From: Lentzea aerocolonigenes | GTDB taxonomy: Bacteria > Actinomycetota > Actinomycetes > Mycobacteriales > Pseudonocardiaceae | NCBI RefSeq assembly: GCF_000955955.1 | Contig: NZ_JYJG01000004.1 | Span: 62,001-126,000, forward strand | Reading direction: 5' to 3' | Length of the DNA stretch: 64,000 nt | In this document: positions 50,725 through 58,779 of the stretch, piece by piece | Numbering within the stretch: position 1 is the first letter of the stretch | Layout: the number at the start of each line of letters is the position of its first letter | Notes under the pieces: generated by a model | Databases searched by the model: none | Told to the model about the DNA's origin: nothing | Seen by the model: only the letters and a program-made list of their open reading frames with translations | Position numbers and translations under genes: made by a program

Positions 50725-52325
50725 CCGAGTACCTGAACCGCTCCGAGCGGATGAAACAGCCGGCCGCGCTCGACGTCGCTCGGGCTGTCGCAGAAGAACA
50801 CGGCGTGTGCGTTCGGCCACTGGCCAAGGAACGGATCGACCTCGACACCGGGCGCGTAGACATCGTGCCCGTGCCGTGCGGCTCGACGGTCGCGAGTGTC
50901 TGCCCGACCTGCGCGGAGAAGAACCGGCGTCTACGGATGGCGCAGTGCCGTGAGGGTTGGCACCTCACCGAGGAACCCGACTTCACGCCCAATGCACCGA
51001 CGAACGATCAGCAGGAACTGACTGCGTACCGGGCTGACCTGGTCAAGGCCTTCCGCCTGGCCCTCGATGAGGGTGACGAGGTTGGCGCGGAGGAGGTGAG
51101 GGAAGAGGTCGCGGAGGTCGACGAAGAACTTCGGCAACTCGGAGTCCGCGGCTCACTCCCCTCCCTGGAAGTGCCGCTCAAGGCTGCTCGGAAGCGGTCG
51201 ACCAGGCGGCGGCAGGATGCGCCCAACCTGCCTCGACGGCCGGTCAGCAAGCGCACGGTTGGCAGGGTCTTCGGAGGTAAGTACCAGCCCTCGACGTTCC
51301 TCACGCTGACGCTGGACAGCTACGGGAAGGTTCGGAGCGACGGCACGCCTGTTGATCCGGCCAAGTACGACTACCGGCGTGCAGCTCGGGACGCGGTGCA
51401 CTTCGCCGCACTGCTGGACCGCTTCGTGCAGAACCTTCGGCGCTGCGTTGGCTGGGAGGTCCAGTACTTCTCGGCGGTAGAGCCGCAGAGGCGGTTGGCT
51501 CCGCACTGGCACGCGGCGGTTCGCGGCTCTATCTCGCGGGCGGAGCTGCGGGCGGTCGCTGAGGCCACCTATCACCAGGTCTGGTGGCCGGAGCACAACG
51601 AGATCAAGTACAGCCGCGAGAACCTGCCGGTCTGGGACGTCCGGGCCAAGGGCTTCGTTGATCCGCACACGCGAAGGGCCTTGCCTACCTGGGAAGACGC
51701 GTTGGATCAGGTCGAGCGACCAGCGCACGTCGCACGGTTCGGGGTGCAGGTGCACTCCAAGGGCATCCTCGGCGGCACCGAAGAGGCCGGCCGTCACATC
51801 GGCTACCTGACGAAGTACCTGACCAAGAGCATTGACGAGTGTTTCCAGGCGCAGACCGCGCGGCAGGAAGATCACGCCGAACGACTGTGCGCGGAGCTCG
51901 CGGTCACGCCCTGCTCGCCGCAGTGTCCGATCTGGCTGCTCTACGGCGTCCAGCCTCGTGGCGCTCGCCTCTCGACAACTCCCGGCAAGTGCAAGGGCAA
52001 GGCGCACAAGCGGACCACGCTCGGAGTGGCTGGGCGGCGGGTCCTGGTGTCGCGGAAGTGGTCCGGGAAGTCGCTCGCTGACCACAAGCACGACCGCAAG
52101 GCGTTCGTTCGGCAACTGCTGGCCGATGTCGGGATCAAGCCTGATGACCAGCCACAACGCCTCGTCTGGAACAACATCCAGCACGGCGATCCGAATGTGC
52201 CTCCGCGGGCGCACCTGCTGTTGAGCGCCGTAGCAGAGCGCCGCAGGTGGAAGGCCGAGTACACGGCCGCGCTGCTCGCATCCGCCGGACCTCCGGGGAG
52301 TTCGGCAACACCGCAAGCTGCTTGA
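50721..52325 (+). CDS. repSA: RepSA-like rolling-circle replication initiator
   Basis: 534 residues. A Cys motif near the N-terminus (SVCPTCAEKNRRLR), a HUH metal site H262-W-H264 in RLAPHWHAAVRG, and the Tyr motif YLTKYLTKS (Y362/Y366) show a rolling-circle Rep of the pSAM2 RepSA type; STFLTLTLDSYGKV is also typical. It nicks the element's origin to start autonomous replication after excision. Start overlaps the translocase stop (ATGA). Confidence 0.9.
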   Translation: MTEYLNRSERMKQPAALDVARAVAEEHGVCVRPLAKERIDLDTGRVDIVPVPCGSTVASVCPTCAEKNRRLRMAQCREGWHLTEEPDFTPNAPTNDQQELTAYRADLVKAFRLALDEGDEVGAEEVREEVAEVDEELRQLGVRGSLPSLEVPLKAARKRSTRRRQDAPNLPRRPVSKRTVGRVFGGKYQPSTFLTLTLDSYGKVRSDGTPVDPAKYDYRRAARDAVHFAALLDRFVQNLRRCVGWEVQYFSAVEPQRRLAPHWHAAVRGSISRAELRAVAEATYHQVWWPEHNEIKYSRENLPVWDVRAKGFVDPHTRRALPTWEDALDQVERPAHVARFGVQVHSKGILGGTEEAGRHIGYLTKYLTKSIDECFQAQTARQEDHAERLCAELAVTPCSPQCPIWLLYGVQPRGARLSTTPGKCKGKAHKRTTLGVAGRRVLVSRKWSGKSLADHKHDRKAFVRQLLADVGIKPDDQPQRLVWNNIQHGDPNVPPRAHLLLSAVAERRRWKAEYTAALLASAGPPGSSATPQAA

Positions 52326-52342
52326 TCTAGGGGGAGAACATC

Positions 52343-52537
52343 ATGGACGCACACCAGTTTGAGCCACTGTGGACAGTCAGTGACGTTGCAACCTACTTGA
52401 ACGTCCCGGTCCACACGCTCTATGGCTGGCGAACGAAGAACTACGGCCCTCCTGCTCGGAGGTTGGGCAAGCATCTGCGGTACCTGCCGTCTGAGGTTCG
52501 GAGCTGGTTCGAGCACTTGCTTGAGGAGGCGGCCTGA
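52343..52537 (+). CDS. xis: Excisionase (Xis), MerR-like HTH
   Basis: 64 residues. WTVSDVATYLNVPVHTLYGW is the helix-turn-helix of excisionase-type DNA-binding proteins, followed by RRLGKHLRYLPSEVRSWFE. GGGGGAG lies upstream of the ATG. Its TGA overlaps the int ATG, as in most AICEs. Needed with Int for excision. Confidence 0.9.
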   Translation: MDAHQFEPLWTVSDVATYLNVPVHTLYGWRTKNYGPPARRLGKHLRYLPSEVRSWFEHLLEEAA

Positions 52538-53748
52538 TGGGACGTCCGCCGCTCGACATCGGCACCTACGGCAAGATTCGTTGCTATCAAACAGAAACAG
52601 GGTGGGCTGCCGTCACGAACTATCGCGACTACGACGGCAAGACGCGGCCGGTGTTGCGGCGTGGGAAGACCAAGCCGGAGGCAGAGCGGAAGCTCAAGAA
52701 GGCGCTCACCGAACGCAAGGGGCCGGTTGGCGACTCGCTGACGCCGAACAGCCGGTTCAAGGACGCGCTGGAGATGTGGCAGGTCAAGTTTCAGAAGCTC
52801 GTGGACATGGGCAAGCGGTCCCCAAGCAGCCTCGACACGTACACCAGCATCCTCAACCGACACGTCCTGCCGGGCCTTGGTGAGGTGCGGATTCGTGAGA
52901 TGACCGTCGCGAGGATCGACGCGTTCCTCACAGCGTTGTGGCGCTCGGTCGGTGTCGACAGCGCCAAGACGGCTCGCTCGGTGATCTCGGGTGCCTTGCG
53001 GATCGCTGTGAAGGACAAGGCGCTCGAAACGAACCCCGTGAGGGACACGGACCCGCTGGAGAGCGGGAGGAAGAAGAGTCCGCGGGCGCTCACGCGGGAA
53101 GAGCGGCTCCTGTGGCTGGAGATGCTGGAGTCCGACCCGGTGGCGGTCCGGAAGGACCTGCCTGACCTCTCCCGATTCATGATGGCCACGGGCGTGCGCA
53201 TCGGTGAAGCGCTGGCCGTCTACTGGGACGACATCGACTTCGTGGCGGGCACGGTCGACGTGAACTACACGGTCATCCGGGTCAAGGAGCAGGGGCTGAT
53301 CCGGAAGTCGACCAAGACGGAGGCGGGCGAGAGGACGCTTCCGCTGCCCAAGTGGGCGCTCGACATGTTGTGGCGGCGACGCGGGGTCACGCTGTTCCCC
53401 AACGGCCCGGTCTTCCCGAACAGCCTCGGCGGGCTGCGTGACCCGGCCAACACGCGTAGGGACCTCCGGAACGCTCGCGGAGGAGATGAGTTCGCGTGGG
53501 TCACCTCGCACGTCTTCCGGAAGACGGCGGCCACCATCCTTGATGAGGCCGGCCTCTCCGCGCGGGTTGTCGCGGACCAGCTCGGGCACGCTCGGCCCTC
53601 GATGACCCAGGACACCTACCTGGCTCGCAAACAGGTCGATCGGAAGGCTGCTGACGCGCTTGAGAGCGCCCTCGACAAGCCCGAGGAAGACAAGTCAGCC
53701 ACCCCTGACCAGGACGAACAGAGCGGTCCGCCCGATGCCGCTGCTTAA
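52537..53748 (+). CDS. int: Tyrosine integrase of the AICE
   Basis: 403 residues. An N-terminal arm-binding region, a SAM-like core-binding domain (SSLDTYTSILNRHVLPGLGE), and a catalytic domain with the R-H-x-x-R-H-Y set: R221 in GVRIGEAL, H325 and R328 in SHVFRKTAA, H351 in LGHARPS and nucleophile Y361 in DTYLARK. It recombines attP with the tRNA-Lys 3' end. It stops about 80 bp before the attR core. Confidence 0.94.
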   Translation: MGRPPLDIGTYGKIRCYQTETGWAAVTNYRDYDGKTRPVLRRGKTKPEAERKLKKALTERKGPVGDSLTPNSRFKDALEMWQVKFQKLVDMGKRSPSSLDTYTSILNRHVLPGLGEVRIREMTVARIDAFLTALWRSVGVDSAKTARSVISGALRIAVKDKALETNPVRDTDPLESGRKKSPRALTREERLLWLEMLESDPVAVRKDLPDLSRFMMATGVRIGEALAVYWDDIDFVAGTVDVNYTVIRVKEQGLIRKSTKTEAGERTLPLPKWALDMLWRRRGVTLFPNGPVFPNSLGGLRDPANTRRDLRNARGGDEFAWVTSHVFRKTAATILDEAGLSARVVADQLGHARPSMTQDTYLARKQVDRKAADALESALDKPEEDKSATPDQDEQSGPPDAAA

Positions 53749-53799
53749 GGAGTCAGGGCGTAAAGCGCATCAAAGGTGTATCAGCGATCACCCAATACG

Positions 53800-53828
53800 A
53801 AACCCCCAGGTCCAGGACCTGGGGGTTT
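53800..53828. terminator. Bidirectional hairpin between int and tRNA-Lys
   Basis: A perfect 14-bp inverted repeat (53800-53813 with 53815-53828) around a single A. On the plus strand it follows int; on the minus strand it begins at the last base of the tRNA CCA and continues into TTTCGTATT. It supplies the tRNA with a terminator from the element side, replacing the one left behind at attL. Confidence 0.7.
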
Positions 53829-53865
53829 GGTGGGCCGCCAGGGACTCGAACCCTGAACCCGAAGA
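53828..53865 (+). repeat. attR core of the AICE
   Basis: 38 bp identical to attL at 42251-42288; lies inside the intact tRNA-Lys gene on the int side of the element. Confidence 0.88.
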
Positions 53866-53903
53866 TTAAAAGTCTCCTGCTCTGCCAATTGAGCTAGCAG
53901 CCC
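53828..53903 (-). tRNA. tRNA-Lys (anticodon TTT), CCA encoded
   Basis: The minus strand folds as a complete tRNA. Acceptor strand GGGCTGC (5' end at 53903) pairs with GCGGCCC, discriminator A, and an encoded CCA at 53828-53830. D arm GCTC...GAGC, anticodon loop CTTTTAA with TTT, T arm with GTTCGAGTC. Its 3' part is the AICE attR, and the duplicated piece at 42251 is the other end. A TAGGCT hexamer about 11 bp upstream may be the -10. Confidence 0.95.
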
Positions 53904-54106
53904 TCGACGCGACAGCCTACCGATCGTGCTCCGCAGGTGTCGCACGGGTTGTCCATCTCACGGTTGACCGATCACACCAACCCAAACGACCAGCAAGCCT
54001 GTGAAGAGAGGATTAGGCAAGAGCAAGAGCGGATCGAAGTACCGCGACACCCACCGCACGGGCTTCCATTGGAGTACGCGAACAGCGACGATGAGGAGCC
54101 AAGAAG

Positions 54107-55174
54107 ATGCCGCTCGACCACTACGTCACGCTCGGCCGGTCCGGTCTGCGGGTGAGCCCGTTCGCACTCGGCGCGATGACCTTCGGGAAGGATCCGGGCG
54201 CCGCCGGATGCAGTGTCGAGGAGTCCGAGAAGATCCTCGCCGCGTACCTGGACCGAGGCGGGAACTTCATCGACACCGCCAACTTCTACACCAACGGGCA
54301 CTCCGAGAAGATCCTCGGCGACTTCTTCCACGCCACCAAGAAGCGCGACCGGGTCGTGCTCGCGTCCAAGTTCTTCTTCAACATGTTCCCCGGCGACCCG
54401 AACGGGGGCGGGGCCGGGCGCGGGGCCATCAGGAAGCAGCTCGACGAGACGTTGCGGCGCCTGCGGACGGACTACCTGGACCTCTATTGGATGCACAACT
54501 GGGATCGGAACACGCCAGTAGAAGAAACGATGCGGACGCTCGACGACTTGGTGGGATCGGGCAAGATCAGGTACATCGGGTTCTCCAACGTGCCCGCTTG
54601 GGTGACGGCTCAGGCGCAGACGATGGCGACGCTCAGGAACTGGACGCCGCTGATCGCGCTGCAAGTCGAGTACTCGCTGCTGCAGCGAGAGGTCGAGGGC
54701 GAGATCGCGCCGATGGCACAGAACATGGGTATGTCGCTGGTGCCGTGGAGTCCGCTCAAGAACGGGTTCCTGAGCGGCAAGTACCGGAGGAACGCCGTGG
54801 TCAGCGACTCGGAGCGGGCCAAGTTCGTCCAGCCGCCGACCGAGGACCAGTTCAAGGTCATCGACGTCGTCACCAACACAGCCGAACTCCACAACACGAC
54901 TGCGGCGGCCGTGTCGTTGGCGTGGCTCAGGGCGAAAGGAGCAGTGCCGATCATCGGCGCGCGAAAGCTGGAGCACCTCATCAGCAACCTCGAGGAGGTC
55001 ACGCTCACCGAGGAGCAACTAGAAGCCCTCGACGACGTGTCCCGCCCGAGCCTCAACTACCCCGCACCGCTGCACGGCGAGCTCAGGGCGATGCTGCAGT
55101 TCGCGGGCACCACGGTCGACGGCGAACCGTCGGCGATCTACCCGCCGCTGCTGCAGAGCGCCACGAGGTACTGA
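54107..55174 (+). CDS. Aldo/keto reductase
   Basis: 355 residues. NADPH-dependent AKR fold: start YVTLGRSGLRVSPFALGAMTFG, catalytic Asp/Tyr in NFIDTANFYTNGHSEKILG, Lys in VVLASKFFFN, His in LDLYWMHNWD, and the cofactor segments IRYIGFSNVPAW and VPIIGARKLEHL. It matches the general stress/AKR12-like sugar aldehyde group; substrate unknown. GAGGAGC precedes the ATG. First host gene right of the element, with a 203-bp promoter gap shared with the tRNA. Confidence 0.92.
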   Translation: MPLDHYVTLGRSGLRVSPFALGAMTFGKDPGAAGCSVEESEKILAAYLDRGGNFIDTANFYTNGHSEKILGDFFHATKKRDRVVLASKFFFNMFPGDPNGGGAGRGAIRKQLDETLRRLRTDYLDLYWMHNWDRNTPVEETMRTLDDLVGSGKIRYIGFSNVPAWVTAQAQTMATLRNWTPLIALQVEYSLLQREVEGEIAPMAQNMGMSLVPWSPLKNGFLSGKYRRNAVVSDSERAKFVQPPTEDQFKVIDVVTNTAELHNTTAAAVSLAWLRAKGAVPIIGARKLEHLISNLEEVTLTEEQLEALDDVSRPSLNYPAPLHGELRAMLQFAGTTVDGEPSAIYPPLLQSATRY

Positions 55175-55273
55175 CGGTAGAGCCTGCTCCACCTGATCAA
55201 CGGCAGCGTGCGTGACTGTGCCAGGAAGCAAAAATTGAAAACCTCTCCTCACACACCGAAGGGGAGGCGCAGG

Positions 55274-56395
55274 ATGAAGAAGACGCTGGTAGGCGTGTTG
55301 GCGGCGGCCATGTTGTGCAGCGGAACGGCCATGGCCGCGCCAGCCGAAGTCAACAGCACGCAGAAGCAGCTCGACGGCCTGACCAAGCAGTACAAGTTCC
55401 CGGCCGCGCTCGCGACGACCACGAACGCCGACGGCAGGACGACACACCTGACCTCGGGCACGGCCGAGCTCAACAAGCGCGTCCCGGTGCCGAAGAACGG
55501 CGAAGTCAGGGCGGGGTCGAACACCAAGACGTTCGTGGCCGCGGTCATCCTGCAGCTCAACGCCGAGGGCAAGGTCGAGCTGGACGCGCCGGTCACCAAG
55601 TACCTGCCGAACGCCATCAAGGACAACAGCATCACCGTGAGGCAGTTGCTCAACCACACCAGCGGGCTCGCGAACTACACGCAGTACATGGGACTCGACA
55701 AGTTCGAGGAGCAGCAGCACCGCTACTACGAGCCGCGCGAGCTGCTGGACATCGCCAACGCGCACGAGCCCACCAACCAGCCGGGCGAGAAGTTCAAGTA
55801 CAGCAACACGAACTACGTGCTGCTCGGCCTCATCATCCAGAAGACGACGGGGCGGCCGGTCGCGGAGAACGTCGACCAGCGGATCATCAAGAAGCTGAAC
55901 CTCAAGAACACCTACTGGCCGGCCGTGGGTGAGCAGACGATCCGGGGCAGGCACCCGCACGGATATGCCAGGACCAGCAACGGAATCGAGGACGTCACCG
56001 AGCTCGACCCCTCGTGGGGCTGGGCGGCCGGGCAGATCGTCTCCACGACGAAGGACCTCAACATCTTCTTCAACGCACTGGTCAACGGTGATCTGTTGCC
56101 CGAGCAGCAGCGCAAGGAGATGCAGAAGACCGTGGACACCAAGGGCGAGATGTGGCCGGGCGCCGAATACGGCCTCGGGATCGCGAGCACGCCGCTCAGC
56201 TGCGGTGGCAGGTACTGGGGCCACGGCGGCGACATCCCCGGCTACGAGACGCGCGGCGGTGTCAACGCACAGGGCAAGGCGTTCTCCGTTGCCGTCACGG
56301 CACTTCCGGGCACGACGCAGGACACGCCGGAGGAAGCGATGAAGGCCCACGACGCAATTCTGACCACTGTGGACACCGCGCTCTGCCAGAAGTGA
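55274..56395 (+). CDS. Secreted serine hydrolase (beta-lactamase class C-like / DD-peptidase family)
   Basis: 373 residues with a signal peptide (KKTLVGVLAAAMLCSGTAMA). S12 motifs: SxxK in GSNTKTFVAAVI, YSN in FKYSNTNYVLLG, and the HxG triad GHGGDIPGYETR, rather than the WGKTG box of its two relatives in the window, so it is the more typical D-alanyl-D-alanine carboxypeptidase form. GGGGAGG lies about 6 nt before the ATG. It ends exactly where the convergent CobW gene ends (no bases between). Confidence 0.88.
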   Translation: MKKTLVGVLAAAMLCSGTAMAAPAEVNSTQKQLDGLTKQYKFPAALATTTNADGRTTHLTSGTAELNKRVPVPKNGEVRAGSNTKTFVAAVILQLNAEGKVELDAPVTKYLPNAIKDNSITVRQLLNHTSGLANYTQYMGLDKFEEQQHRYYEPRELLDIANAHEPTNQPGEKFKYSNTNYVLLGLIIQKTTGRPVAENVDQRIIKKLNLKNTYWPAVGEQTIRGRHPHGYARTSNGIEDVTELDPSWGWAAGQIVSTTKDLNIFFNALVNGDLLPEQQRKEMQKTVDTKGEMWPGAEYGLGIASTPLSCGGRYWGHGGDIPGYETRGGVNAQGKAFSVAVTALPGTTQDTPEEAMKAHDAILTTVDTALCQK

Positions 56396-57307
56396 TCAGC
56401 CGCGGGCGTACCGGAGCACCCAGAGCATGTCCTGCTCGGTCACCGGTCCGTCCGCGACACACGCCAGCAGCCAGTCGGTCAACGAGTCCGCATCGATGCC
56501 CGCCCCGATCAGCACCAGCTGAGTCGGGGCGTCGGCAACTGGCGTGAACGAGACGTACGCACCAACGGTGTGCAGCATGAACGTGCCACCAGGAAACTGC
56601 ACAAAACCCTTGGCGCGGAACAACCCCTCGGGCCGCGCCTGCAGGAAGTCCATGAACAGCTTGGGGTGCAACGGATCAGGGGACTCGAACGTCACGCTGT
56701 CGTACCGGGCGTGGTCGTGCGAGGAGTGGTCTTCAAGGTCGTCGAAGGAAAGCTGACGAGGCCCCAGATCCGGCGGCCGCACCTCGAACAGCAACGAGGG
56801 ATCGATCCGCCCGTACGAAACGGGCAGCACCGGCACCGGGCAGTCCAGCGAAGGCAACGACGAAACCCGGTCGACCTTGTTCAGCACCACCAGGTCAGCC
56901 AACGCCAGCGAGCGGTCCAGGTGAGGCACGGCAGCGAACTCCACGGTGTCCACCACGTAGATCAGCCCGCCGTAGGAAACCCCGGGCGCCTGCAACACCA
57001 TCCGCACCAACGCCGCCGGCTCGGCCAGCCCGGACGCCTCGATCACGATGACGTCCAGGTCCGCCGAGGCCAGCTTGACCAGCATGGAATCCAGTTCCGT
57101 GCCGTCCACCGCGCAGCACAGGCAGCCGTTCGACAGCGACACCATCGAGTCGACCTGGGCCGACACGGCGAACGCGTCGATGTTGATCCGCCCGAAGTCG
57201 TTCACCACGACGCCGATCCGGGTGCCGCCCGACGTGCGCAGCAGGTGGTTCAGCAGGGTGGTCTTGCCGGCACCGAGGAAGCCGGCGAGCACGACAACGG
57301 GGATCAC
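56396..57307 (-). CDS. CobW/COG0523-family GTP-dependent metal chaperone
   Basis: 303 residues. G1 loop GFLGAGKTTLLNHLL, metal motif CxCC in SNGCLCCAV, Walker B region VIVIEASGLAEP and NKVD specificity motif VVLNKVD. A His/Asp-rich stretch (DDLEDHSSHDHARYD) before the C-terminal domain probably binds zinc. C-terminal FRAKGFVQFPGG is conserved. Likely delivers zinc or another metal to a target enzyme; no zinc-uptake or ribosomal paralogue genes are adjacent. 11 bp downstream of the LLM gene on the same strand. Confidence 0.88.
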   Translation of the reverse strand: MIPVVVLAGFLGAGKTTLLNHLLRTSGGTRIGVVVNDFGRINIDAFAVSAQVDSMVSLSNGCLCCAVDGTELDSMLVKLASADLDVIVIEASGLAEPAALVRMVLQAPGVSYGGLIYVVDTVEFAAVPHLDRSLALADLVVLNKVDRVSSLPSLDCPVPVLPVSYGRIDPSLLFEVRPPDLGPRQLSFDDLEDHSSHDHARYDSVTFESPDPLHPKLFMDFLQARPEGLFRAKGFVQFPGGTFMLHTVGAYVSFTPVADAPTQLVLIGAGIDADSLTDWLLACVADGPVTEQDMLWVLRYARG

Positions 57308-57318
57308 GGCGAAGAAGG

Positions 57319-58152
57319 CTACTGAACCAGCCCGATGGTCTTCTCCAGCACCTCGTCCACCGGCAGGTCGGACCCACCCGGATAGGTGATCAGCTGGGAC
57401 ACGCCGAGATCCTCGTACTCGCGCACGACGGACGCGTCCAGCGGAACGGTCGCGATGATGTTGATCTCCAGCGCGCCGAGCGAGTCAGGCCGCGAGGTGA
57501 TCGCCGACAGCCGACGCAGCCGCTTCAGGTTCGCCGCGGTCTCCGCGGGCGAGCCGATGCCGAGCCACGCGTTCGCCCTCGTCAACGCTCGGCGCAGGGC
57601 CGCGTCCGAAGCGCCACCAACGGCGACCCGAACAGAAGCAGGCCTCGGGTGCGCGTCTACGCCAGAAAAAGACACGTATTTGCCTGAAAACTCAGGCGAA
57701 GGCATGTGCCACAACGCGCGCATCGCGTCGATGTACTCGTCCGTCCGGCGCCCCCGATCCGCGAACGGCACGCCCAGCGCCGCGAACTCCGGCTCCAGGT
57801 ACCCGGTCCCGACGCCCAGCGTGAACCGGCCACCGCTCAGCACGTCCAGCGTGGCCACCTCCTTGGCCAGCACCACCGGGTTGCGCTGCGGCAGGATCAC
57901 GATCCCGGTCCCCAGTTCGAGCCGTGACGTCACCCCGGCCACGAACCCCAGCCCGACCAGCGGATCCAGCATCGGCGTGTCCGGATCGGCCGGCGAGGCG
58001 TCAACCCGCGGCGACGGCAGCACCACGTGCTCCACCGCCCACCATGATCGATAGCCGAGCGACTCCACGAGTGAAGCCAGCCGGCGAGTTTCCTCAGGCG
58101 AGACCGAGTCGCCCGCGTTGAGTCCCTGCACCCCCATGTCCATGATCAGCAC
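57319..58152 (-). CDS. LLM-class (probably F420-dependent) oxidoreductase
   Basis: 277 residues. Luciferase-like monooxygenase TIM barrel: LVESLGYRSWWAVEHVVLP, DPLVGLGFVAGVTSRLELGTGI, ILPQRNPVVLAKEVATLDVLSGGR and GVGTGYLEPEFAALGVPF are standard for the F420-dependent subgroup. Substrate unknown. Start uncertain: GTG at 58152 or the ATGs at 58143 and 58137. Probably cotranscribed with the CobW gene and divergent from the NfeD-flotillin operon. Confidence 0.87.
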   Translation of the reverse strand: MLIMDMGVQGLNAGDSVSPEETRRLASLVESLGYRSWWAVEHVVLPSPRVDASPADPDTPMLDPLVGLGFVAGVTSRLELGTGIVILPQRNPVVLAKEVATLDVLSGGRFTLGVGTGYLEPEFAALGVPFADRGRRTDEYIDAMRALWHMPSPEFSGKYVSFSGVDAHPRPASVRVAVGGASDAALRRALTRANAWLGIGSPAETAANLKRLRRLSAITSRPDSLGALEINIIATVPLDASVVREYEDLGVSQLITYPGGSDLPVDEVLEKTIGLVQ

Positions 58153-58250
58153 AACGGCCCTGTGACGCCCGTCATTCCCGAAAAACCCAGGTATCAGTGC
58201 AACGGATCAGCACTCAAATACATCTGAGGGGGCAAGAAGGGGGTGGAGGG

Positions 58251-58778
58251 GTGACCGAGTTCGTTGCTGCCGCGCTGGCGTTCCCGACGGTGCTGTTCAG
58301 CTTCCTGATGCTCGTGGTGCTGGCGTACTGGCTCACGGTCGTGCTGGTGGGCATCGACTTCGACGCCCCGGTGCTGCCGCTCTCGATCTCCATGTTCGTG
58401 CTGATCACGTGGTTCGCCGCGCTGGCCGGCACGGTGCTGACGCCGGAGGGCAAGCTCCGCTACGCCGTCCTCGCCGGAGCGCTCCTGGCAGGCGCGCTCA
58501 TCACCAAGATCCTCAGCATTCCGCTCAGGAACTGGACGAGGCCCGAGAAACCCGCTTCCCGCAACGACTTCGTGGGTCGCACGGCGATCGTGAAGACGAC
58601 GCGGGTCACCGAGAACTACGGACAGGCCGAGGTCACCGCCGACGACGGTGGCACGGCTGTCGTGCAAGTGCGAGCAGCACAGAGCACCGAACTGACAGCG
58701 GGACAGACCGCGCTGATCTTCGACTACGACGCAGAGGGCGAGTTCTTCTGGGTCGTGGACATCACCACAGGGGGCTGA
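58251..58778 (+). CDS. NfeD-like / YqiJ-type membrane protein with OB-fold
   Basis: 175 residues. Three hydrophobic helices (AFPTVLFSFLMLVVLAYWL, FVLITWFAALAGTVL, YAVLAGALLAGALITKIL), then a soluble C-terminal OB-like domain (VGRTAIVKTTRVTENYGQAE, TAGQTALIFDYDAEGEFFWV). This is the companion protein typically encoded next to flotillins. GTG start at 58251 with GGTGGAGG just upstream. One base separates it from the flotillin gene. Confidence 0.78.
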   Translation: MTEFVAAALAFPTVLFSFLMLVVLAYWLTVVLVGIDFDAPVLPLSISMFVLITWFAALAGTVLTPEGKLRYAVLAGALLAGALITKILSIPLRNWTRPEKPASRNDFVGRTAIVKTTRVTENYGQAEVTADDGGTAVVQVRAAQSTELTAGQTALIFDYDAEGEFFWVVDITTGG

Positions 58779-58779
58779 C

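Larger units (their letters stand above)
42251..53865. mobile_element. Actinomycete integrative and conjugative element (AICE) in tRNA-Lys
   Basis: An 11.6-kb block bounded by identical 38-bp direct repeats (42251-42288 and 53828-53865) that duplicate the 3' part of tRNA-Lys(TTT). It holds the pSAM2-type core in order: small ORFs, TraB/FtsK-like translocase (49261), RepSA-like initiator (50721), xis (52343) and int (52537) next to the intact tRNA. The left half carries an XRE regulator, NUDIX, HD, the ATPase/nuclease-like pair and two small minus-strand genes. The cargo at about 43.6-45.6 kb is visibly A+T-richer than the rest. Integration at the tRNA 3' end leaves the tRNA whole on the int side. 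Confidence 0.9.
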
